From Candidatus Fukatsuia endosymbiont of Tuberolachnus salignus (GTDB taxonomy: Bacteria > Pseudomonadota > Gammaproteobacteria > Enterobacterales > Enterobacteriaceae), in assembly GCF_964030845.1 (NCBI RefSeq), contig NZ_OZ034983.1, forward strand, positions 558,001 through 622,000: 64,000 nucleotides of DNA, in the 5' to 3' direction. The notes beneath the pieces are model-generated. The model was not told the origin of the DNA and did not search any database. It saw only the letters and a program-made list of their open reading frames with translations. The position numbers and the translations under genes are program-made. Below are positions 54,815 through 63,932 of this stretch, in pieces. Numbering within the stretch: the first letter of the stretch is position 1; every line of letters begins with the position of its first letter.

Positions 54815-54959
54815 TAGACTTCTTGCAAAACCTACTACGTGCCGCAAATTCTGCGGTACGTGGTGCTCACCATCCTCATGCCCTCGCATGTACACTGTGG
54901 TTGCTGTGCGCCAGGCGCCTTGACTTCGCAGCACTCGCTACGGTTTTGCAAGAAGTCTA
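54815..54959. repeat. R1 repeat, full copy upstream of tamA
   Basis: TAGACTTCTTGCAAAACC ... CGGTTTTGCAAGAAGTCTA, nearly perfect ends; the inner GTGGTGCTCACCATCCTCAT matches other copies. It occupies the tamA upstream region. Confidence 0.85.
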
Positions 54960-54962
54960 ATT

Positions 54963-55091
54963 ATGCTCTTGTAAAAACGATATCATGGGTAGCGAGGCGC
55001 TCGCAATCCTCATACACTCGTGTACACTTCGAGGATAACGTGCCCTGAGTCTTGACTTTCCACCGCAGGTACGGTTTCGCAAGAGGTCTTT
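54963..55091. repeat. R1 variant adjacent to ytfL fragment
   Basis: A second, diverged R1 in tandem with the first: GCTCGCAATCCTCATACACT inside, outer end GGTTTCGCAAGAGGTCTTTA. The ytfL homology begins exactly at its edge. Confidence 0.65.
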
Positions 55092-55954
55092 ATGTTAGTT
55101 TGATGATTTTTCGCCCATTAATCTGGTTTTTCAACGGTATGGCCAATTTGATCTTCCGCCTGTTTAAATTACCGATGGTTCGTAACGATGACATTACCTC
55201 TGACGACATTTACGCCGTAGTGGAAGCTGGTGCGCTGGCCGGGGTCTTACGTAAACAAGAGCACGAATTGATTGAAAATGTATTTGAAATGGAATCTCGT
55301 ACTGTCCCCTCTTCTATGACATCACGTGAAAATGTCATTTATCTCGATCTGTGCACTAGCGAGGACAATATTAAAGAAAAAATTTCGGTTCACCCTCATT
55401 CTAAATTCCTGGTTTGTGATGGCAATATCGATAAAATTGTAGGCTATGTAGACTCAAAAGATCTACTCAATCGTGTACTCGGCAATCAAAGTTTAGTCCT
55501 TAGTAGTGGTGTACAAATCCGTGCTGCCCTTATCATACCTGATACTTTGACACTCTCTGAAGCATTGGAAAGTTTTAAAACTGCTGGCGAAGATTTTGCG
55601 GTTATTTTGAATGAATACGCACTAGTTGTGGGGATTATCACACTAAATGATGTGATGACTACTCTAATGGGGGATTTGGTTGGGCAAAGCCAGGAAGAAC
55701 TGATCGTCGCACGTGACGAGAATTCATGGTTAATTGAAGGTGGGACCCCCATCGACGATGTGATGCGTGCACTTAATATCGGTGCATTTCCACAATCGGT
55801 TAACTATGAAACCATCGGGGGTTTTATGATGTACATGTTGCGAAAAATTCCAAAACGTACCGATTTCTTTAAATATGCTGGCTACAAATTTGAAGTAATT
55901 AATATCGATAGCCATAAGATTGATCAACTGTTAGTCACTAAGTTAGCTGACTGA
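55092..55954 (+). pseudogene. ytfL: YtfL/PaeA (UPF0053) polyamine exporter, N-terminus deleted
   Basis: About 285 codons colinear with the C-terminal two thirds of E. coli YtfL (PaeA): L-I-W-F-F-N-G-M-A-N-L, then T-S-D-D-I-Y-A-V-V-E-A-G-A-L-A-G-V, two CBS domains and the CorC_HlyC transporter-associated domain. The first 135 or so residues, holding most of the CNNM/DUF21 membrane domain, are missing; homology starts at the edge of an R1 variant. In E. coli msrA lies between ytfL and tamA; it is also gone. An open frame extends upstream into R1 sequence, but that start has no support. Confidence 0.85.
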
Positions 55955-55974
55955 CATCTCTTGTAGATAAAAAC

Positions 55975-56003
55975 ACTGTGGCTCCAGATTCAGGAGCCAC
56001 AGT
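55975..56003 (-). terminator. Hairpin terminator of ytfK
   Basis: ACTGTGGCTCC-AGATTCA-GGAGCCACAGT, an 11-bp perfect stem with a 7-base loop. On the minus strand it is followed by GTTTTTATC, so it most likely ends ytfK; on the plus strand it may also stop ytfL transcription. Confidence 0.75.
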
Positions 56004-56027
56004 CGAATTTGCTTGTTGACAAGAAAA

Positions 56028-56237
56028 TCAACTTATTTCGGTTTGCAAACGCAGCACCTGTCGGTTGACCTCTGACATGACTTCAAAATAGCGTTTATCA
56101 AGGACTTTATTGGGTCGTAAAATCTTGCCTCTATCGAACTCGAAAACCCCCATATTCCTGATATATAGGCGTCCACGGAACAGTGTTTTTACGTACATTG
56201 CGATTCTCATAGGATGGTAACGCTGGAAGATCCTCAT
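56028..56237 (-). CDS. ytfK: YtfK (DUF1107), SpoT-linked stringent-response protein
   Basis: 69 residues, highly similar along its full length to E. coli YtfK (68): I-F-Q-R-Y at the start, Y-V-K-T-L-F-R-G-R-L-Y-I in the middle, V-M-S-E-V-N-R-Q-V at the end. In E. coli YtfK binds SpoT and raises (p)ppGpp under phosphate or fatty-acid starvation. AGGAGG precedes the ATG by 11 bases. Its position beside ytfL is conserved. Confidence 0.9.
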   Translation of the reverse strand: MRIFQRYHPMRIAMYVKTLFRGRLYIRNMGVFEFDRGKILRPNKVLDKRYFEVMSEVNRQVLRLQTEIS

Positions 56238-56404
56238 TGTATCATTTTCCTCCTACAGTACTAACACACAGGCGCCGCTAACGACCAAAACGGTCAATCA
56301 CAGTCAGCGCAAAACAAAAGCACAAAGCAAGCAGAGCACAAGCAGGCTGCAAAGCAGTAGACCGGAGAAATAGTGTTTAAGTTCCACTCTTTGCTTAACA
56401 ATGC

Positions 56405-56434
56405 TAGACCTGTCACTAAAAAATACCGTATAAT
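56405..56434 (+). promoter_or_regulatory. tRNA-Ile2 promoter
   Basis: Consensus -10 TATAAT at 56429-56434 with a 4/6 match -35 (TAGACC, 56405-56410) at 18-bp spacing, followed by a GC-rich discriminator (CGCCGCC) typical of stringently controlled stable-RNA promoters. The tRNA begins 13 bp after the -10. Confidence 0.6.
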
Positions 56435-56447
56435 CGCCGCCTGATGA

Positions 56448-56524
56448 GGCCCCTTAGCTCAGTTGGTTAGAGCACACGACTCATAATCGTTTGGTCGCTG
56501 GTTCAAGTCCAGCAGGGGCCACCA
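56448..56524 (+). tRNA. ileX: tRNA-Ile (CAU anticodon, lysidine type)
   Basis: A 77-nt cloverleaf with encoded CCA. Acceptor stem GGCCCCT/AGGGGCC, D arm with G-G-T-T-A-G, anticodon loop CTCATAA (anticodon CAT), T arm GGTTCAAGTCC. Acceptor and T-arm sequences match the E. coli ileX/ileY minor isoleucine tRNA rather than elongator Met, so C34 should be modified to lysidine by TilS to read AUA. The outermost anticodon-stem pair is C27-U43, a mismatch where E. coli has G-U. Confidence 0.93.
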
Positions 56525-56814
56525 AATTTTTCAATAACATCTTTAACGTCTCTACTTCCGAATCAGAAATCTTCAGTTCTTGCGTTATGCCTCGTTTATC
56601 GGCGCCTTCAACTTTTTTTTTCAACGTTTTTGTACACCAGGCAATACAGCAGATCATATTCTTCATCGGTGAAAAAATCATTTAGCTTTTCAAGTTGTAG
56701 TCGGAGGGGTGATTTTTCCTCGATATATCGCCCAGGCGTCAGAAATGACATCGTCGTCGTCCTTAAAGGCTTTAAAAACCCAAGACTTTTCGCTGATTTT
56801 CCAAAATGCAACAA
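56525..56814 (-). pseudogene. Unknown small gene, frameshifted in a nine-base A run
   Basis: Not recognised. From the minus-strand Met near 56751 or 56814 it reads S-F-L-T-P-G-R-Y-I-E-E-K-S-P, L-N-D-F-F-T-D-E-E-Y-D-L-L and then meets a run of nine A (minus strand, 56613-56621). In the original frame it stops after E-K-K-S; in the next frame it continues E-G-A-D-K-R-G-I-T-Q-E-L-K-I, helical and charged, and runs into the tRNA. Slippage in the run could join the two frames. The true 3' end is unclear. Confidence 0.4.
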
Positions 56815-56931
56815 ATGGTAGGGGGACTTCCTTGTGGTAGAGAAAGTGTAGCATCGTCAAACATACGGCTTCCTCCTCCTGTTTCGAGTCATCGGGTTTT
56901 GTGATTATCAGGGGCGAAATTATACCTTATT

Positions 56932-58512
56932 CTAGCTATTTCTTTTTTTCGACGTAGTTCCGAGTGTACCTGCTACCTTTGCTCGTATACGAACGGCATT
57001 ACCAGGCATGTAAGCCAGTGGTATCGCTTCAAGTTCGATAGTTTCAATAGAATCAGGTTGTGCTCCTATGGCTATCGCACGCATAATGGCTTTGTTTTGA
57101 GCATCTTCCAGACCGGCATTAAGATCTTTATTTTCATTAAGTACCACAAGGATATCTACCTCGCCACTGGCTTGTGCTACTGAAATACCAATTGCATTAG
57201 CAACACTGGCGTTCTCCGGTCGGATAACCTGGGATGCTCCCTGTAATGTGGTTGGCAGTAGAACCGCCCCTCCCCCTACCAACACAACCGGTGTTGGATC
57301 ATTGTTGGTTTTCATCCGATCGATGACCTTTTCCACCATAGCAACATAGTGCGTAAAAACCTGTTCAACCCAATCGGCTGGTAAATGCTGGATGTGCTTA
57401 CTGTCACCAAGCTGCAGCAACCCTTTGGCTACCGCGATATCAGTCACAGTGATAGTGTCTCCGCCAAATACCAAGGCACGTTCAACCAGTTTGTATCTGA
57501 CGCTCTCAGGGCCTATTTTAAACTCCCCATTGGGCAACCGAGTGACAATAGTCCCTCCACCTAAGCCAATGGAGGCAATATCTGGCATGCGAAAATTGGT
57601 GCGAACGCCCCCAATTTCAGCGGCAATAAGTGATTCTCGAGGAAAACCGTTCGTCAGTACACCGACATCCGTTGTCGTACCACCCACATCAACGACTAAT
57701 GCGTTTTTTAAACCAGTCAGATATGAAGCACCACGAATACTGTTAGTTGGTCCAGAAGCAATGGTGAGAATGGGAAACGAAAGCGCGTGTTTTAGAGGCA
57801 TTAACGTACCATCATTTTGACCGAAAAAAATCTCAGCATTGATTTGATGCATCAGCAACGCTTTGCTAAATCCGTTGGCAATGTTACGCGCGGTGGTAAA
57901 GAGAGCAGCATTTAAAATCGATGCATTTTCCCTTTCTAATAAGCCAATTGATCCTATTTCATACGAAAGCGATATTGGCGTTTCCTCTCCCAATTCTTCT
58001 CGTACTAATTCTGCCACTCTTAACTCTTGTGTGTTAGAAACGGGTGAAAAAACACCACAAACAGAAACTACATCGACTTTGCCTTTAACCTGCCGCAAAT
58101 GTCCACGTATTTCCTCTTCGTCGAGAGGAGAGAGTATCCTGCCGTCATACTCAAATCCTCCCTTAACGACAAATAAATAGGCAGCCAGATTATTACGGAA
58201 ATCGTCGGGAACATCAGTGAGGGGGGGTATAGCCAAGGTTGCGGGTGCGCCAAGGCGAAAGTGCACGACCGAGTTTAACCCCTTACGCTCCACAATTGCA
58301 TTAGTGCAATGGGTAGTACCAAGCATGGCTTCCGTAATGGTCGTTTTATCGATGTCAGAATCTTTTAACAGAGAAGCAATGGCTTGTTCGATACCCGTGA
58401 TCACATCGCTTGTCGTTGATTGTTTGGTACGTGCGATAACTGTCTTATCATTATCTAGGAGTACAGCATCGGTATTGGTGCCACCGACATCTATGCCAAT
58501 ACGATAATTCAT
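56932..58512 (-). CDS. Hydantoinase/oxoprolinase-family protein (HyuA type)
   Basis: 526 residues. Actin-like ATPase fold: G-I-D-V-G-G-T-N-T-D at the N-terminus, L-G-T-T-H-C-T-N-A-I near 65 and D-V-G-G-T-T-T-D-V-G near 273. Shorter than full HyuA (about 690), as is usual for the DUF917-associated form. Family members hydrolyse cyclic amides (hydantoins, oxoproline) with ATP. Last of three genes coupled by ATGA overlaps with a DUF917 protein and an NCS1 permease, so a cyclic amide or nucleobase-like compound is probably imported and opened. Substrate unknown. Confidence 0.85.
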   Translation of the reverse strand: MNYRIGIDVGGTNTDAVLLDNDKTVIARTKQSTTSDVITGIEQAIASLLKDSDIDKTTITEAMLGTTHCTNAIVERKGLNSVVHFRLGAPATLAIPPLTDVPDDFRNNLAAYLFVVKGGFEYDGRILSPLDEEEIRGHLRQVKGKVDVVSVCGVFSPVSNTQELRVAELVREELGEETPISLSYEIGSIGLLERENASILNAALFTTARNIANGFSKALLMHQINAEIFFGQNDGTLMPLKHALSFPILTIASGPTNSIRGASYLTGLKNALVVDVGGTTTDVGVLTNGFPRESLIAAEIGGVRTNFRMPDIASIGLGGGTIVTRLPNGEFKIGPESVRYKLVERALVFGGDTITVTDIAVAKGLLQLGDSKHIQHLPADWVEQVFTHYVAMVEKVIDRMKTNNDPTPVVLVGGGAVLLPTTLQGASQVIRPENASVANAIGISVAQASGEVDILVVLNENKDLNAGLEDAQNKAIMRAIAIGAQPDSIETIELEAIPLAYMPGNAVRIRAKVAGTLGTTSKKRNS

Positions 58513-59609
58513 CTTAAATTTTCCTTGTTAACAACCGCTAATTTTTCAATTGTGGTGAAGTTAACATCGTAGTTAAAATACTTTGGTCCCGTGATTTTAA
58601 GCCCAAACGGTGTGCGCAATTTTTGATTGGCGGGTACACCCAGGGCAATAACGCGGGCACCATACCGTAGCCGTTCAGCAAGGATCGGTATCCCCGTTTC
58701 TTTATCCAGTAGGATAATCAGATCAGGGGTACTGCACAGTAGACGATTACCGCTTTGTGCCAGTAAATATTCATTCTGAAAGGATAAGTTGAACTCCTTA
58801 CCTTTATCTACCTCAATGCCGTCAAAATAGGCACTACCACAGGTAAAGCCGCCCTCAACGCGCAGGTCAACCCGTGTCGCCCTGCCGTTAAATAACACAG
58901 AACCCTGCAATAGTTTCACTAATGTTTGCACGATATCCGCTTTTTCATGGCGTGCTTTTTCTAATTCTTCACCAATACGCTGTACAAAACTAATAGTACC
59001 TGGAATACCTGATTTTTTGGCAACACCTGATGTGATCGGATAGGCGGCAAAAAAAGCTAATCCTCCCATTTCTACGCATACAGCACGTGATAGTTTCTCA
59101 GTTGCGTAACTATCCGTTGCTTGCACGAGACAGGTATTAGCCCGCGAATCTACCAGGGAAAAAGGAGAAGAGTTAATACCGTCGAGATAAAATGTCGTCA
59201 TATGAAATTCGGGGAAAGCTCTTCCCATAGCGTCAATATCGACCAGGGGGACACCAAGATGAGCAGCTGTTGCCAGGGGTAATAACGAATTAACTCCACC
59301 GATTTCGATTGGGTAAATAGCTGAGATCTTCTTGCCTAGGTACCTTTCAATAAAGCGACACGCCTCAATAGATTCATCACCATTGGGTATTTTTTCTATC
59401 ATCACACTTGGTGCACCAATCATACCCGTAGAAACGATGAGTGCATCTGACGGTAATTCATCAATATCAAGCAGTTTCATCGAACCATGTTGTTTTATTG
59501 CTCTTGTTGCCATGATTTTACCGATATAAGGATCACCGCCGCCGCCACTAGCAAGGATCGATGCACCTAGCGCAATATGATTTATTTCCGCTTCACCTAG
59601 TAACCTCAT
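58509..59609 (-). CDS. DUF917 protein (hydantoinase partner)
   Basis: 366 residues, the full length of DUF917. N-terminal A-S-I-L-A-S-G-G-G-G-D-P-Y near 16-28 and I-G-G-V-N-S-L-L-P near 104 are characteristic. Found beside HyuA-like genes in many bacteria and probably forms a two-subunit enzyme with them; its chemistry is not established. Overlaps the permease upstream and the hydantoinase downstream by 4 bases each. Confidence 0.85.
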   Translation of the reverse strand: MRLLGEAEINHIALGASILASGGGGDPYIGKIMATRAIKQHGSMKLLDIDELPSDALIVSTGMIGAPSVMIEKIPNGDESIEACRFIERYLGKKISAIYPIEIGGVNSLLPLATAAHLGVPLVDIDAMGRAFPEFHMTTFYLDGINSSPFSLVDSRANTCLVQATDSYATEKLSRAVCVEMGGLAFFAAYPITSGVAKKSGIPGTISFVQRIGEELEKARHEKADIVQTLVKLLQGSVLFNGRATRVDLRVEGGFTCGSAYFDGIEVDKGKEFNLSFQNEYLLAQSGNRLLCSTPDLIILLDKETGIPILAERLRYGARVIALGVPANQKLRTPFGLKITGPKYFNYDVNFTTIEKLAVVNKENLR

Positions 59610-60919
59610 TTTAGACCCTTAGTGTGAGTGTGTGGTGATGAGGCCCGTATTTTAGCAATAACACCATAAACAATGCAGGCAACAAGTATTGAATTTAATG
59701 ATGCAATGCCAAATTTAGCATTCCAGCCAACGGCAGAGCCTGCTACACAGGCGCAGATAGCCGGCCAACCGATCAACGGTGTTGATGTCGGTAAGGTTTG
59801 CCCGGTACGAGCCGCATCAAGCAGTGAGCGGCTCGTACGTAGGACATAATAATCGACCAGCATAACACCGGCGATAGGAGGAAAAATAGTCCCCAGTAAA
59901 ATCAGAAAATGTGTAAATTTGTCTAAAATACCCATTATTGATAGGGTCGTTCCTATGGTACCTAATGCCAATGTTAACCAGGTATGACGCCATTTCCTGC
60001 CAGTAAAACCTTCCACTGTATTAGCTACGGCCAAAGATGAAGAATATAAATTTACATCGTTAATTTTGACCGCAGAAAGAATAACTGAGAGTAATCCAAT
60101 CCAACCTGCGGTTTGCGTCATAATAGAAACAACATCATCCGTTTTAAGTGCGTGTGCAATCAATATGGCGATACTGTTAACAATAAATTCACCCACAATG
60201 ATAGAAGCAGTGACCATCCAGAACACGTGCCGCTCGTTCTGACAATAACGGCTGATATCTGCGGTTGTTAGCGAGGCGACAACATATCCGCCAGCGACCA
60301 TAGTGGCGGCAGCACCTAGCGTCAAGGGCGTACCGGTAGGCATAGAGGTAATAAGATCCGTGATATTATGACCCTGCAGTAAGATAAGAGAAATCCAGCC
60401 AACCACCACGAAAAACAGTGGCACCGCTATTTTTGCTGTCCAACTTAGAGCACGAAATCCAAAGGCGACTAACCCGGTAATTGTCATACCAGAGATCACG
60501 GCCGACCAGCCAAAACCTAATTGCCCCTCGAAAACATAATTTAAACCCTCAGCAAAAACTGCATTTTGTACCCCAAACCAGCCGACTAAACTGACTGCGA
60601 TGACTACCCCAATAAGCACGGAGCCTAAACGACCAAAACCACACCAACGTGCCAACAAGCTTGTCGATAGCCCTTCACGTGCCCCGGCAACCCCTAATCC
60701 GAGGCTAATGAATTCTAAAATCAAGCTACCAAGAAAGGTGGCAAGCAATGCCTGGCTGAATGTCATTGTGTGGCCTAATGTTGCCCCTAACATGAACTGT
60801 GACAGTGCAGTCATCATCCCAATACGGATTAAAATCATAGAGAACAGATTAGAACGTGCGGTAGGTGGAACGGGGCTAAAGGCATAATCATCGCCAAGTA
60901 CATTATTTTTATTCATCAT
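59606..60919 (-). CDS. NCS1-family permease (CodB-like)
   Basis: 437 residues with 12 membrane segments. Matches cytosine/purine/hydantoin symporters: M-L-G-A-T-L-G-H-T-M-T-F near 42, G-W-F-G-V-Q-N-A-V-F near 112 and D-I-S-R-Y-C-Q-N near 222. First gene of the operon with DUF917 and the hydantoinase. Likely imports the operon's substrate with sodium or protons. Confidence 0.87.
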   Translation of the reverse strand: MMNKNNVLGDDYAFSPVPPTARSNLFSMILIRIGMMTALSQFMLGATLGHTMTFSQALLATFLGSLILEFISLGLGVAGAREGLSTSLLARWCGFGRLGSVLIGVVIAVSLVGWFGVQNAVFAEGLNYVFEGQLGFGWSAVISGMTITGLVAFGFRALSWTAKIAVPLFFVVVGWISLILLQGHNITDLITSMPTGTPLTLGAAATMVAGGYVVASLTTADISRYCQNERHVFWMVTASIIVGEFIVNSIAILIAHALKTDDVVSIMTQTAGWIGLLSVILSAVKINDVNLYSSSLAVANTVEGFTGRKWRHTWLTLALGTIGTTLSIMGILDKFTHFLILLGTIFPPIAGVMLVDYYVLRTSRSLLDAARTGQTLPTSTPLIGWPAICACVAGSAVGWNAKFGIASLNSILVACIVYGVIAKIRASSPHTHTKGLK

Positions 60920-61141
60920 AATTCATCTTCTAAAGAATTAAAATTTGTAACTGGGAATCATCAGGTATCGGCCGTCAAATGGCAATACCACAAAAGAAGT
61001 ATCCTCTCTTCCTAAGTATATATTACTCAAAAAGAACAGATTTTATGATGAACAATACGGGTAATCTTAGGATGCAACGAAATTAACAGGCTGATTATTC
61101 AGCCTGAAAAATTTTTTAGCAGGGGTCTCACATGGTAACGT

Positions 61142-61888
61142 TTATTCCTTTTCTCCACAGTCATAATCAACAACATCACTGATGATGCTACTACTGGGAC
61201 TAAGTAATCGAACCGGCACATATTTATCAAACCCCTTCGCTTGACAAAAATCTTTAAAAGCACTTGATGAATTGACGTCAGACTTCCTATATATGTCTTG
61301 TAACCTGTTTTCTATGGTTCGGTGAGCAAGATTGAGTTTCTTGGCTATCCTCTTGGCGCTAAGAGATTGTAGGGTATAAAACACGACATCAAGTTCTTTA
61401 CGAGTGAATAGCCCACTCGGTGGAGAGAGTAGCAGTGAACTGGGTAGTTTGCCTTGTACACAGCTCATGGGAGAATAAAAACGAAGTTTTTTTGCATGAA
61501 AGATCGTACCAACACAGTTGCCATTCTGGTCATAAAAAGGATATTTATCGAAAACATAGGGTTGGCACTCTTTCCTTCGCCCGTAGGGGTGGATATCAAG
61601 TGCAGATATATTTTTTAACGACTGTTGAACCTGACGATCCTGTTCACGAAAATCATTTGCGAATTGATGAATGGGATGAGGTATTTCATCGTCTAGTAAA
61701 CCTTCGATATCAAACCTGGCAGGTAGATTCAATAACTCAAAATAGGCACTGTTTCCATACAGGTAGCGCGAATCGAGATCCTTAATCCCCCAAGGATCCG
61801 TGCTACTGTGACATAGTGACAAAATTTGCGGTGAAATCTGGGGAGTCGTATTCTTCACGGGATCATTTTCTTGATGAGTTTTAGCCAT
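61142..61888 (-). CDS. PAS-LuxR-type transcription regulator
   Basis: 248 residues from ATG 61888, which follows AGGAGG at 6 bases (an upstream in-frame ATG is poorer). N-terminal PAS-like domain (about 20-145: D-P-W-G-I-K-D-L-D-S-R-Y-L-Y-G-N, and Y-P-F-Y-D-Q-N-G-N-C-V-G-T-I-F-H) and C-terminal LuxR HTH (about 160-225: F-T-R-K-E-L-D-V-V and I-A-K-K-L-N-L-A-H-R-T-I-E-N). Lies 222 bp upstream of the permease-hydantoinase operon on the same strand and is its probable regulator. Similar genes occur in Yersinia. Confidence 0.82.
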   Translation of the reverse strand: MAKTHQENDPVKNTTPQISPQILSLCHSSTDPWGIKDLDSRYLYGNSAYFELLNLPARFDIEGLLDDEIPHPIHQFANDFREQDRQVQQSLKNISALDIHPYGRRKECQPYVFDKYPFYDQNGNCVGTIFHAKKLRFYSPMSCVQGKLPSSLLLSPPSGLFTRKELDVVFYTLQSLSAKRIAKKLNLAHRTIENRLQDIYRKSDVNSSSAFKDFCQAKGFDKYVPVRLLSPSSSIISDVVDYDCGEKE

Positions 61889-62024
61889 CCTTAACCTCCT
61901 ACCCAAAGTCTAAAATCAGACAATACTTTAGTGACGTAAATCTTGCAAGAGGTTGTAACATAAAATGTGGAAAACAGTCGAATGAACTGTACTAAGAATC
62001 TGTTAGAAATATTTTATATCGCTG

Positions 62025-62146
62025 ATATTTAGTCAAAAACACGCTCAAAATGCTCATCATTTTATTGTATGCAAAGAGTAAACTATGCTTTTTCACCCAT
62101 TTTTTCCTCGTCTGAGCACAGCGAAAAAGATCAGGAACAGGCTCGA
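62025..62146. repeat. R2 repeat, shortened copy 5
   Basis: TAGTCAAAAACACGCTCAAA through CACCCATTTTTTCCTCGTCT to GATCAGGAACAGGCTC; one end of R2 is missing. Confidence 0.65.
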
Positions 62147-62159
62147 AGAATCAATATGT

Positions 62160-62283
62160 TTGCTTATGACTTGTTCGAAATTTATTGCGCTCGCAATCTT
62201 CCTGTACTCTGTTGTACACTCCAAAGAACAAGGCTGGGGCATCTTACTTCGTACATAAGCTACGGTTTCTCAAGGAATCTAGT
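62160..62283. repeat. R1 repeat, eroded copy
   Basis: TATGACTTGTTCGAAATTTA, GCTCGCAATCTTCCTGTACT and the end CTACGGTTTCTCAAGGAATC follow the order of R1, with many changes. Confidence 0.5.
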
Positions 62284-62354
62284 ATCCTCACAAATATTGT
62301 AGACAATGCTCAATTGTTAAAAATTTTAAAATAAAACGCTGCAGGAGATGATAT

Positions 62355-63644
62355 ATGGATAACAAAAAAGCAACGCTACAGATAGGGAACAGGAAGAAAA
62401 TCACATTGGATGTCCTTTCGGCGACTGTAGGTACTGAGGTAATCGATGTCCGAACCTTGGGTAGTGAGGGCTATTTTACCTTTGATCCTGGTTTTACTTC
62501 TACCGCATCATGTGAATCGAAAATCACTTTTATTGATGGCGATAACGGCATACTGCTACATCGTGGTTTTTCCATCGAGGAGTTGGCCGAAAAATCGACT
62601 TATTTGGAAGTCTGTTACATCCTGCTGTACGGTAAAACGCCGACTAAAGAGGCGTTCGCAACGTTCAAAACCACCGTCACCCGTCATAGCATGATCCACG
62701 ATCAGATTACACACCTGTTCCGTGGTTTCCGTCGTGATTCACACCCAATGGCGGTACTTTGTGGTGTCACCGGCGCGCTGGCTGCCTTCTATCATGATGC
62801 TCTGGACGTAAATAACGAGCGCCATCGTGAAATTACCGCTTTCCGCCTGTTATCTAAAATGCCAACTGTCGCGGCAATGTGTTACAAATATTCAATAGGC
62901 CAACCTTTTGTTTATCCTCGTAACGATCTTTCTTACGCTGCTAACTTTTTGCACATGATGTTTGCTACGCCTTGCGAAGAGTATAAAGTTAATCCAGTGC
63001 TAGAGAAGGCCCTGGATCGGATTTTTATTTTGCATGCCGATCATGAGCAAAATGCTTCAACCTCTACTGTGCGTACTGCCGGTTCTTCTGGTGCTAACCC
63101 CTTTGCCTGTATTGCTGCGGGGATTGCTTCACTCTGGGGGCCTGCTCACGGTGGTGCTAATGAGGCTTGCTTAAAAATGTTGGAGGAGATCGGAACCGTT
63201 GATAAAATTCCTGAATATATTACACGGGCTAAGGACAAAGATGATCCTTTTCGCTTGATGGGCTTTGGTCATCGTGTGTATAAAAGTAATGACCCACGAG
63301 CTAAAGTGATGCGTGCAACCTGTCATGAAGTATTGGATGAACTCAAGATGAAAGACAACAGTTTGTTTAAGGTAGCACTAGAATTGGAACGGATCGCGTT
63401 AGAGGATCCGTATTTTATTGAAAGAAAATTGTACCCGAACGTAGATTTTTACTCAGGTATTATCCTCAAAGCAATGAAAGTTCCTTCTTCCATGTTTACT
63501 GTATTATTCGCCATCGCTCGAACTATCGGCTGGATAGCACATTGGAAGGAAATGCATGACGAAGGCGTTAAAATTGCCCGCCCACGCCAGCGCTATACGG
63601 GTCATGAGAAACGCGAATTTACTAGCTGCTCAGAATCTATTTGA
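62355..63644 (+). CDS. gltA: Citrate synthase (type II, NADH-sensitive form)
   Basis: 429 residues (E. coli 427). Condenses acetyl-CoA and oxaloacetate. Active-site His and Asp blocks A-D-H-E-Q-N-A-S-T, G-P-A-H-G-G-A-N-E and F-G-H-R-V-Y-K are intact, and the N-terminal extension of the hexameric Gram-negative enzyme is present. The final residues (T-S-C-S-E-S-I) differ from those of E. coli. AGGAG precedes the ATG. Confidence 0.96.
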   Translation: MDNKKATLQIGNRKKITLDVLSATVGTEVIDVRTLGSEGYFTFDPGFTSTASCESKITFIDGDNGILLHRGFSIEELAEKSTYLEVCYILLYGKTPTKEAFATFKTTVTRHSMIHDQITHLFRGFRRDSHPMAVLCGVTGALAAFYHDALDVNNERHREITAFRLLSKMPTVAAMCYKYSIGQPFVYPRNDLSYAANFLHMMFATPCEEYKVNPVLEKALDRIFILHADHEQNASTSTVRTAGSSGANPFACIAAGIASLWGPAHGGANEACLKMLEEIGTVDKIPEYITRAKDKDDPFRLMGFGHRVYKSNDPRAKVMRATCHEVLDELKMKDNSLFKVALELERIALEDPYFIERKLYPNVDFYSGIILKAMKVPSSMFTVLFAIARTIGWIAHWKEMHDEGVKIARPRQRYTGHEKREFTSCSESI

Positions 63645-63932
63645 AATCGTCACAGGTAACGCCCCTATTCATCATGGATCCACTTCTTGCCAAATTGCTG
63701 TGTAGCACGGGATTTTGAGATAGATCGAGCGCGGCACAGTGCTTACAGTCCTCATTTTGTATTTGTATAAAGAACCAAATCTCCAGGAATAATTTGAACA
63801 ATACATATTCTTAACTAATAATTGATTTCATGCATGCAGTATTTACTCATCTCTGTCATTGGGTAATTGATTCGGCCTTTTGTGAAGCCCCGATCTGTCA
63901 TCTTGTTCGACATCTCAAAATAGGAAGAATTT

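Larger units (their letters stand above)
61889..62354. other. Regulator-gltA divergent region with R2 and R1 remnants
   Basis: Contains a shortened R2 (62025-62146) and an eroded R1 (62160-62283). The gltA Shine-Dalgarno AGGAG is at 62343-62347. No gene is seen. Confidence 0.5.

Noticed and set aside
56491..56685. Frames overlapping the tRNA
   Set aside because: They run through the tRNA gene, which is unambiguous; coding there is not credible.
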